Below, in pieces: positions 7,942 through 13,783 of a stretch of DNA of 15,147 nucleotides (positions are counted from its first letter, which is position 1; every line of letters starts with the position of its first letter). The notes under the pieces were generated by a model, which saw nothing but the letters and a program-made list of their open reading frames with translations, searched no databases and was not told the DNA's origin. Source of the DNA: CAZESH01 sp964514665 (GTDB lineage Bacteria > Bacillota > Bacilli > Paenibacillales > KCTC-25726); contig CAZESH010000079.1 in the NCBI GenBank assembly GCA_964514665.1, positions 1-15,147 of the forward strand, written 5' to 3'. Position numbers and translations under genes: made by a program.

Positions 7942-8952
7942 ATGAAGCGGGAACAGGTGATATCTTTTAATAATGAAAAACCTCTCGATTTCATCGCCGT
8001 CGGCCGCTTGGCGGTCGATTTGAACGCCAATGAAACGCAACGCCCCATGGAAGAAACGATGACCTTCACCAAGTATGTAGGGGGGTCGCCTGCGAATATC
8101 ACCATCGGCATGTCCAGATTGGGCATGAAGACGGGTTTTATCGGCAGAGTTTCCGATGACCAGATGGGCCGATTCATCATAAGTTATTTGCAGAAGAACG
8201 GGATCGATACATCCGGGGTGGTGACCGATCATTCCGGAAGCGTGACGGGTCTTGCATTCACGGAAATCAAAAGTCCCATGGACTGCAGTATCCTGATGTA
8301 CCGTGACAATGCAGTAGATTTAAAACTGGAGTCGAAGGACGTATCCGAACAATATATCCGAAGCGCCAAAGCAATGTTGATCTCCGGAACTGCGCTAGCA
8401 TCGAGTCCATCGCGTGAAGCGGTCTTTCTGGCGCTTGAGTTTGCGAGGAAACATCAGACGGTCGTGCTGTTTGATTTGGATTATCGTCCTTACTCTTGGC
8501 GGTCCACCGATGAAACCGCTGTCTATTACAGTCTCGCTGCGGAAAAGTGTGATGTGATCATCGGAACCAGAGAAGAGTTTGACATGATGGAGAGCCTTAC
8601 GGGAAAACAGCAGAACGATTTCATCACGGCTCAAAAATGGTTCGGCCATAATGCCAAGCTTGTGGTGATCAAACATGGTAAAGACGGATCTATCGCATAC
8701 ACCAAGGCCGGCGAGTCCTATAAGGGGAAAGTGTTTCCCGCTCAAATCGTGAAAACATTCGGGGCTGGTGACGCTTATGCTTCTTCGTTCATTTACGGCT
8801 TGATAAAGGATTGGGACATTGAACGCTGCATGGAATTGGGCAGTGCCTCCGCGTCGATCGTCATTTCGAGCCATAGCTGTTCGGACGCCATGCCCTCCTT
8901 GGAGCAAGTCTTGACGTACATTGAAAAATGCAACAGCGGGGGGATCCGTTAA
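7942..8952 (+). CDS. iolC: 5-dehydro-2-deoxygluconokinase (IolC), PfkB family
   Basis: A 336-residue ribokinase-family sugar kinase. It closely follows the IolC pattern: AVGRLAVDLNANETQRPMEE near the N terminus, then TFTKYVGGSPANITIGMSRLG, LAFTEIKSPMDCSILMYRDNAVDL, LDYRPYSWRSTDETAVYYSL, VVIKHGKDGS, and the C-terminal ATP/catalytic motif KTFGAGDAYASSF with catalytic base D277. IolC phosphorylates 5-dehydro-2-deoxy-D-gluconate at C6 in myo-inositol breakdown. The start follows GAGGAGAAG at 7926-7934. It is followed 67 bp on by a class II aldolase and then by an IolA-type dehydrogenase, matching the next two steps of that pathway. Relatives acting on other keto-deoxy acids exist, so the substrate is likely rather than proven. 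Confidence 0.9.
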   Translation: MKREQVISFNNEKPLDFIAVGRLAVDLNANETQRPMEETMTFTKYVGGSPANITIGMSRLGMKTGFIGRVSDDQMGRFIISYLQKNGIDTSGVVTDHSGSVTGLAFTEIKSPMDCSILMYRDNAVDLKLESKDVSEQYIRSAKAMLISGTALASSPSREAVFLALEFARKHQTVVLFDLDYRPYSWRSTDETAVYYSLAAEKCDVIIGTREEFDMMESLTGKQQNDFITAQKWFGHNAKLVVIKHGKDGSIAYTKAGESYKGKVFPAQIVKTFGAGDAYASSFIYGLIKDWDIERCMELGSASASIVISSHSCSDAMPSLEQVLTYIEKCNSGGIR

Positions 8953-8960
8953 TCGGAGAC

Positions 8961-9022
8961 GGGAGACAAGGAAACGGGAAGTAATCAAATGGGAGATCAG
9001 GAGAAACGGGGAGATAAAGATG
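8961..9022 (+). repeat. Imperfect tandem duplication of a ribosome-site/start region
   Basis: Two copies of a unit of about 30 bp lie head to tail between the kinase and the aldolase. Copy 1 is 8961-8991 and copy 2 is 8991-9022; both begin GGGAGA, share GAAACGGG in the middle and end in ATG. The second copy supplies the aldolase ribosome site and start (9020). The first ends in an out-of-frame ATG at 8989 that opens a 16-codon frame stopping at 9037-9039, inside the aldolase gene. The whole 8954-9019 tract is almost all purine. It may be neutral slippage or may tune aldolase translation. Confidence 0.6.
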
Positions 9023-9883
9023 CTGGTGAATTTGAATGAGATTACGGAACGATTCGTTAATCGTCCCGGTGCTGTCGCCGCATTCAACGTATTCGGCTAC
9101 GAGGACGCCATATCGGTAGTACAGGCGGCGGAGGAAGTGAACGGACCGGTCATATTGGCCACCAACAAAATCGCTTTGGAGCATATGCCGGTGGACTTGT
9201 TGGGCCCGATGCTGTGTTCGATGGCCGAAAAGGCATCGGTGCCGGTTTGTGTGCATCTGGATCACGGCAAAGATTTGCAAACCGCAATCAAGGCCATCTT
9301 GTCAGGTTATACCTCCGTCATGTATGACGGCTCACAGCTTCCGCTTGAAGACAATATCCGGACGACCAGAGAAATCGTCAAATTTGCCAATGCCGCGGGT
9401 ATTCCGGTGGAAGCGGAAATCGGATCGGTAGGTTATAACGATCCTTCCATGAAGATGAAAGCCTTCCTTACCGAGCCAGAAGAAGCGAAAATTTTTGCGG
9501 AAGAAACAGGAGTCGACGCACTGGCGGTGGCTGTAGGTAGCCTGCACCGGATGCATGAACAGTCGGCGATCATCCAATTTGATCGGCTGGAGCAAATCCA
9601 AAACGTGGTAAAGACGCCATTGGTCATTCACGGCTCGACGGGAATAGCTGACGAGGATTTGACAAGGTTGGCTGCCTACAACGTAACCAAAATCAACATC
9701 GGGACGGCGCTGCGTATGGCGTTCGGGCAGGCGCTGCGAGAAGAAATTAACAGCTGGCCGGATGCATTTGACCGGATCCAATTATTTCAGGTGCCGATGT
9801 TGAGAGTGAAAGAGGAAGCAAAAAGAAAGATGCGTTTACTTCATTCGCACGGATTTAAAAAAACTTCCATTGAACAAAAGTAA
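9020..9883 (+). CDS. Class II fructose-bisphosphate aldolase family; probable 6-phospho-5-dehydro-2-deoxygluconate aldolase (IolJ-like)
   Basis: A 287-residue zinc aldolase. The start is ATG 9020 after GGGGAGATAAAG; an in-frame upstream start at 8921 would overlap the kinase gene and add a low-complexity basic stretch. It has HLDHG with likely catalytic D81 and zinc ligand H82, further zinc ligands H176 (GSLH) and H204 (VIHGSTG), YDGSQLPLEDNI, GIPVEAEIGSVG, and KINIGTALR for phosphate binding. GSTG replaces the common GGSG or GASG, and HRMHEQ follows the second ligand instead of HGxY, so it is a divergent member. Placed after the IolC-type kinase and before an IolA-type dehydrogenase, it most likely splits the phosphorylated keto-deoxy acid into dihydroxyacetone phosphate and malonate semialdehyde. 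Tagatose- or fructose-bisphosphate cleavage remain alternatives. Confidence 0.88.
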   Translation: MLVNLNEITERFVNRPGAVAAFNVFGYEDAISVVQAAEEVNGPVILATNKIALEHMPVDLLGPMLCSMAEKASVPVCVHLDHGKDLQTAIKAILSGYTSVMYDGSQLPLEDNIRTTREIVKFANAAGIPVEAEIGSVGYNDPSMKMKAFLTEPEEAKIFAEETGVDALAVAVGSLHRMHEQSAIIQFDRLEQIQNVVKTPLVIHGSTGIADEDLTRLAAYNVTKINIGTALRMAFGQALREEINSWPDAFDRIQLFQVPMLRVKEEAKRKMRLLHSHGFKKTSIEQK

Positions 9884-9912
9884 TTCCAAAATTTGTTTCC
9901 ATCACGAAATTA

Positions 9913-9932
9913 AATAACAATTAATTGTTATT
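9913..9932. promoter_or_regulatory. Perfect 20-bp AT-rich palindrome before the semialdehyde dehydrogenase gene
   Basis: AATAACAATT is followed directly by its exact reverse complement. The palindrome ends four bases before the AAAGGAAG ribosome site of the next gene. No loop or T-run is present, so an intrinsic terminator is unlikely. A regulator operator or an mRNA structure near the ribosome site would both fit; neither is shown. Confidence 0.55.
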
Positions 9933-9951
9933 GCGAAAGGAAGATTACAAC

Positions 9952-11409
9952 ATGGTGAACGGACCGCAAAAACTCAAGAATTTTATCGGCGGGAAATGGG
10001 TTGAATCCATTACAGAAAAATACGATGCAGTGCCCAATCCGGCAAACGGCGAAATATTGGCCCAAGTCCCGATATCGACTAGAGAGGATTTGAATCTTGC
10101 GGTGAATACGGCAAAAGAAGCGTTCGGGAGATGGAGCCGGACGCCGGTACCGAAACGAGCTCGCATCTTGTTCAAATACCAGCAACTGCTGGTTGACCAT
10201 TGGGATGAACTGGCCCGCTTGATCACTTTGGAAAATGGAAAAAGCTTTAACGAGTCTTATGGAGAAGTCCAACGGGGCATAGAAAACGTCGAATTCGCCT
10301 GCGGCGCGCCGACTCTGATGATGGGAAGGCAACTTCCCGATATCGCCTCCGGATTGGAATCCGGCATGTACCGTTATCCTGTGGGAGTTGTAGGCGGCAT
10401 TACGCCGTTCAACTTTCCGATGATGGTTCCCTGCTGGATGTTCCCTATGGCCATTGCATTAGGAAACACCTTCGTGCTGAAGCCGTCGGAAAGAACGCCG
10501 CTTTTGGCAAGTCGCCTGGCAGAGTTGTTTAAAGATGCCGGTCTTCCAGATGGAGTGTTCAATATCGTTCACGGCGCCCACGATGTGGTCAACGGCCTGC
10601 TTGAAAATCCTGACGTACAGGCCATTTCTTTTGTCGGTTCCCAGCCGGTGGCGGAATACATCTACCGAACGGCTGCGGCGAACGGTAAAAGGGTTCAGGC
10701 GTTGGCGGGAGCAAAAAATCATTCCATCGTCATGCCGGACGCGGATTTGGATAATGCGGTGAAGCAGATCATTTCAGCGGCATACGGTTCCGCGGGAGAA
10801 CGGTGCATGGCGGCCTCCGTCGTGGTCGCCGTGGGAGAGACCGGCGACGAACTGGTGGAGCGTTTGTCTAAAGCCGCCGATGAATTGAGAATGGGCAACG
10901 GATTGGATGAAGGGGTGTTTCTCGGTCCGGTGATTCGGGATTCGCACAAGCAAAAAACAGTCAAGTATATCGAGAGCGGTGAAGCGCAAGGCGCCAAACT
11001 GGTTCGGGACGGTCGCGAAGATGCAGCTAAAGTGGAAGAAAAAGGATATTTCCTTGGTCCCACGCTGTTTGATCACGTGACGACAGATATGGAAATTTGG
11101 CAGGATGAAATCTTTGCCCCCGTGCTGTCGATCGTAAGAGTTCGTTCGTTGGATGAGGCGATCAGGCTCACCAATCAGTCAAGATTTTCCAACGGGGCTT
11201 GTATTTATACGAAAGATGGTGGAACTGTCCATCAATTCCGTGAAGAGATCCATGCGGGGATGCTTGGGGTCAATATCGGCGTTCCGGCGCCGATGGCCTT
11301 CTTTCCATTCTCCGGCTGGAAAGATTCCTTCTACGGAGATTTGCACGCCAACGGACAGGATGGAGTGGAATTTTACACAAGGAAAAAAATGATCACCACG
11401 AGATGGTAA
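9952..11409 (+). CDS. iolA: CoA-acylating methylmalonate-semialdehyde/malonate-semialdehyde dehydrogenase (IolA/MmsA)
   Basis: A 485-residue enzyme, close to the usual length of Bacillus IolA. It converts malonate semialdehyde to acetyl-CoA and CO2 (or methylmalonate semialdehyde to propionyl-CoA) with NAD+. The nucleophile is C285 in GERCMA. The general-base Glu of ordinary ALDHs is replaced by Asn256 in AGAKNH, a hallmark of this CoA-dependent class. Other marks are GGITPFNFPMMVPCWMFP, FVLKPSERTP, and the end GWKDSFYGDLHANGQDGVEFYTRKK. The start is ATG 9952 behind AAAGGAAG at 9936-9943; a TTG at 9925 is less likely. As the last gene of the operon it completes the kinase-aldolase branch. A strong terminator follows 22 bp after the stop. 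Confidence 0.95.
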   Translation: MVNGPQKLKNFIGGKWVESITEKYDAVPNPANGEILAQVPISTREDLNLAVNTAKEAFGRWSRTPVPKRARILFKYQQLLVDHWDELARLITLENGKSFNESYGEVQRGIENVEFACGAPTLMMGRQLPDIASGLESGMYRYPVGVVGGITPFNFPMMVPCWMFPMAIALGNTFVLKPSERTPLLASRLAELFKDAGLPDGVFNIVHGAHDVVNGLLENPDVQAISFVGSQPVAEYIYRTAAANGKRVQALAGAKNHSIVMPDADLDNAVKQIISAAYGSAGERCMAASVVVAVGETGDELVERLSKAADELRMGNGLDEGVFLGPVIRDSHKQKTVKYIESGEAQGAKLVRDGREDAAKVEEKGYFLGPTLFDHVTTDMEIWQDEIFAPVLSIVRVRSLDEAIRLTNQSRFSNGACIYTKDGGTVHQFREEIHAGMLGVNIGVPAPMAFFPFSGWKDSFYGDLHANGQDGVEFYTRKKMITTRW

Positions 11410-11430
11410 GCGATATTGTAAAAAAACTGT

Positions 11431-11463
11431 CGTACGATAATAACTATCGTGCGCCTTTTTGTT
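11431..11463 (+). terminator. Intrinsic terminator of the catabolic operon
   Basis: A 9-bp stem, CGTACGATA against TATCGTGCG with one T-G wobble, is closed by a 5-base loop (ATAAC) and followed by CC and a T-rich run. An A-run at 11419-11426 lies before it. It is 22 bp past the dehydrogenase stop codon. An intron-like sequence begins immediately after its T-run. Confidence 0.9.
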
Positions 11464-11464
11464 T

Positions 11465-11630
11465 GTACGCCCAGTATGGGCGTCATCTTTAGAGTGAAAG
11501 TCCCGAACGGGGGCTGGCGAACGCCTACCGTTAACCAAGAGCAAGGGTGTCTGCCGCGAGGCAGAATCTGAAGGAAACTGGAGGCAAATGCACGAGCCAA
11601 GGTATACAAACTCAATTCAAGGCAGGGTTA
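11465..11630 (+). mobile_element. Truncated group IIC-like intron, 5' part of domain I
   Basis: The segment starts GTACGCCCAGTATGGGCG, close to the 5' end of bacterial group II introns (usually GTGYG). It then carries GTGAAAGTCCCGAAC at 11494-11508, GCAAGGGTGTC at 11541-11551, GAATCTGAAGGAA at 11564-11576, and GAGGCAAA followed by GAGCCAAGGTAT. These blocks come in the same order in the domain I of group IIC introns such as the one from Oceanobacillus, as I remember it. The similarity fades at about 11630, where transposase-like sequence begins, so most of domain I, domains II-VI and any reverse transcriptase are missing. It cannot splice. Its place right after a terminator is the preferred target of IIC introns. 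Confidence 0.75.
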
Positions 11631-11649
11631 GCCGGATATCGATTCCAAT

Positions 11650-11925
11650 TTTTGCGTAGATTTGGACGGCCATGGATGTGTTAGGCATCTGGATAGGTGA
11701 GAACGAGTCCGCAAAGTTCTGGCTCTATGTCCTGAACGAACTGCGTAACCGCGGCGTTCAAGACATCCTCATCACATGATTGGACAATCTGACCGGCTTT
11801 ACGGAAGCCATTTCCGCCTGCTACCCCAAAACAGAGATCCAAAAGTGCATCATCCACCAAATTCGAAATTACATCAAGTATGTTTCCTTTCCTATAAAGA
11901 TATTAAGAAGATCATTCAGCGCCAG
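11650..11925 (+). pseudogene. IS256-family transposase fragment (broken)
   Basis: Conceptual translation gives VDLDG, then DVLGIWIGENESAKFWLYVL, NELRNRGVQDILIT, LDNLTGFTEAIS, YPKTEIQKCIIHQIRN and KYVS-YKDIKK, the central catalytic region of IS256-family transposases. It is broken at three points: a frame break near 11670, where about two bases seem missing between the GGC and GAT codons; an in-frame TGA at 11777-11779, where relatives have Cys or a similar residue; and a 5-bp tandem duplication (TTTCC twice) near 11885-11894 that shifts frame. No N- or C-terminal parts and no clear inverted repeats are seen. Confidence 0.85.
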
Positions 11926-12081
11926 GAGCGAACCATCTATATCCACAAGGAACCATGGGAACAAACAACCGGTTCATTCATTCTAATAAATAACGTAAAT
12001 ATTTGTTGTGCAAAAAGAAGATGTATAATTAGAAAAGGTGCTTTTTCTCATTATTTCTGAAACAATGAATTATTTATTAAC

Positions 12082-12435
12082 TCAATTTTCGCAACTTAAA
12101 TTTGGCAGATAAGCCTTGATGTAACTGGACAAACCGGCAATCCATTGCTGAAGTTGTGTTTGAATAAGTGTTGGGATCTTCTTATTGGCCTTCTTTGCGA
12201 TGTCTGCGATTAAATCAATGAGTTGCTTTAAAGCAATCGCCCAATCTATTTGACTTACTTCATCACAAAGCAAGTGAAACAAGCCGCCCAATGTTCGGTT
12301 GTTGGTGCTCTGACGATGTTGCCATGCTAGTAGGATGTAACGAGAGAAGACAATTGTGGTGTGGCTGACAAGCAGATCATAGGAGCCCCTGAAACTCCTT
12401 TTGCAGAAGAATGTAGCAAAAACGGAAATCGCGAT
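12082..12435 (-). pseudogene. IS4-like transposase C-terminal fragment
   Basis: On the minus strand an open frame of about 117 codons runs from a TAG at 12436-12438 to a TGA at 12082-12084. The translation includes SYDLLVSHTTIVFSRYILLAW, then QHRQSTNNRTLGGLFHLLCDEV, IDWAIALKQLIDLI, and a closing QWIAGLSSYIKAYLPNLSCEN. This matches the C-terminal end of DDE transposases of the IS4-like group common in Bacillales. The N-terminal catalytic part is absent: the frame is blocked upstream by the stop and by the terminator at 12441-12484. No start codon with a ribosome site is present. The IS subgroup is from memory of the pattern and is less certain than the transposase call. Confidence 0.72.
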
Positions 12436-12484
12436 CTAAAAAAGAACCTCCGGCCCACTGTTTTAGTGGATTTGGAGGTTCTTT
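12436..12484 (-). terminator. Intrinsic terminator of the minus-strand secreted-protein pseudogene
   Basis: A perfect 11-bp inverted repeat, AAAGAACCTCC (12441-12451) and GGAGGTTCTTT (12474-12484), encloses a second stem CCACT/AGTGG with loop GTTTT (12455-12469). Read on the minus strand it is followed by a run of seven T's. It begins 9 bp beyond the stop of the pseudogene. The A-rich flank makes it possibly bidirectional. Confidence 0.88.
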
Positions 12485-12492
12485 CGTTAGAA

Positions 12493-13336
12493 TTAATTCA
12501 ATATTTGAAAGTCATCAATATTGATGCGGTTTCCCGATGTGCCTGAGACGAGAATGCGGAAGCGTACATTTCCGCTTTGATTGACAGTGAAGCTTGCTTG
12601 CTGCAAGCTTGATCCGCTTGGCGCCGCAGTGGAAACGTCGGTCCAGGTGGTTCCGGAATCCGTGGACATTTGCAGCTGCCAGGCAGTTCCCGTATCCGAG
12701 CCGAAGTTGGCATGGGAGAAGCGCACGGAGGCGGCGCCGGCAACGTCAAAATTCATTGCAATCGATCCCGCGGAGCGGATTCTTGCCGACCCACTCCCGT
12801 CTTTTTGATCTGAAGTCAGATTTCCGAGCAAGGCATTGTCAAAAAGCCAGCTGCCGCTGGAAAGCTGCACGGATCCGGCGGAGTAAGCCCCTTTGCTGCC
12901 GATTTCGAAATTTTCGCTCAAGCTGACGGTGGCGGCCGCCTGCACTGTGTGGCTGCCCAAATATGTCCATGTGTCCTGCGGATAAACATCCCATTGATTG
13001 GCGTCATACGCCGTACTGCCCGTTTTGAATGTCGGAATATGTAAGGGCGGAGGTTTTTCGCAATTCTTTGATGTCATAGCCGGTATTGGCCAAAGCTTGG
13101 CCAAAATCGGAAAATGCACCGTCGATTACCCAGTCTGCACTGCCTGCGGTTTCTTCGTGGGTATTATCGAAAAGCACCGTCTTGCCGTTTGCCGCGCCAA
13201 CCGGTAAAAGCTCCGGAGCGGGATCTCCGGGTCCTTCCGCAAAGCTTGTCGGCATAATAGGGGAATAGAGCAGAAAACCTTGCAAAAAAAGCAGTAGTGC
13301 AAGCGACCATGCGATTGTCCTTTTTTTCAAATCCAT
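12493..13336 (-). pseudogene. Secreted multidomain protein, frameshifted with an internal deletion
   Basis: The gene starts well: ribosome site AGGAGGG (13341-13347) and ATG at 13336, then a signal peptide (MDLKKRT followed by a hydrophobic stretch to about residue 33, SFAEG). A mature part continues with FDNTHEETAGSADWVIDGAF and NTGYDIKELRKTSALTYSDI. At about 13020-13035 the frame runs into a TGA at 13004-13006, but the next frame continues with FKTGSTAYDANQWDVYPQD and TWTYLGSHTV, which looks like the end of a lamin-tail-type domain, and then a C-terminal beta-rich module (GSWLFDNALLGNLTSDQKDG, NFDVAGAASVRFSHANFGSD, GNRINIDDFQILN). That module is seen at the ends of secreted nucleases and hydrolases. 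The middle, probably the catalytic part, is missing. I cannot name the original enzyme. Confidence 0.75.
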
Positions 13337-13488
13337 AATTCCCTCCTAAGTTTGTTTGATCGATTCCAGGAAAAAGAGTAGCATTTTCCACAATTTAGAG
13401 GGTAAAATGAATGCACCATTTTTGTGAAGTTTTGTAAAAGGAAAAGATGGAAAAAAAGCGAGTTGTTCCGTATATAAGACAAGGTCCT

Positions 13489-13502
13489 TGTAAGCGCTTT
13501 TT
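13489..13502. promoter_or_regulatory. cre-like / LacI-type operator 1
   Basis: TGTAAGCGCTTTTT matches the CcpA catabolite-response consensus TGWAANCGNTNWCA at 12 of 14 positions and has the central palindrome AAGCGCTT. It lies about 290 bp before the MFS start and just upstream of a possible TATAAA box. Binding by CcpA or by a LacI-family repressor such as the one in this window are both possible. Confidence 0.5.
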
Positions 13503-13572
13503 CAATATGTGAATATAGCACTATAAATGATCACTTTTGCTGCACAATCGGCCCGATGCAGAAAACCTGTTT

Positions 13573-13586
13573 TGAAAGCGCTTCAT
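13573..13586. promoter_or_regulatory. cre-like / LacI-type operator 2
   Basis: TGAAAGCGCTTCAT shares the AAGCGCTT core with the site at 13489 and matches the cre consensus over its first 11 positions; the last three bases do not fit unless one base is allowed to be missing. The start-to-start distance to the first site is 84 bp, eight helical turns at 10.5 bp, which would suit looping by a tetrameric LacI-type protein. This is inferred. Confidence 0.4.
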
Positions 13587-13783
13587 CATCGCTTGGTGAC
13601 GAATCCGGCGGAACATATCGCCGGTTAAGAGCGGGGCGAAGATAAGCGGTTGAGAAGAAGGGAGAGTGATGAGTCCGCATTAATGAATGGGGGGTTTGGC
13701 GGGGAGGTCAACGATTTTTCGGGGATTATGGCATGTTTTTAATTCAGAATATTCGGAAAACTGTTTTGGGAGGAAAACAATCA

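Larger units (their letters stand above)
13337..13783. promoter_or_regulatory. Divergent intergenic region before the MFS gene
   Basis: A gap of 447 bp lies between the minus-strand pseudogene and the MFS transporter. It holds two AAGCGCTT-core palindromic sites, listed separately, and should contain the promoters of both flanking genes. A possible rightward promoter is TTTCAA (13500-13505) with TATAAA (13522-13527) and 16 bases between, overlapping the first site; this is weak evidence. An in-frame ATG at 13733 upstream of the MFS gene has no good ribosome site. Nothing else was recognised. Confidence 0.5.

Noticed and set aside
11777..11779. In-frame TGA in the IS256 fragment considered as selenocysteine recoding
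   Set aside because: The fragment is already frameshifted elsewhere and lacks both ends, so a decay mutation is far simpler.
12006..12029. TTGTGC and TATAAT considered as a promoter
   Set aside because: The spacing is 12 bases (15 with a shifted -35), outside the usual range, and no intact gene follows.
11776..12060. Possible small + strand proteins in this stretch
   Set aside because: They are pieces of the broken IS256 transposase read in two frames plus random AT-rich sequence; no ribosome site.
12361..12546. Small + strand frame of 61 codons
   Set aside because: It runs antisense to the transposase fragment and through a terminator hairpin.
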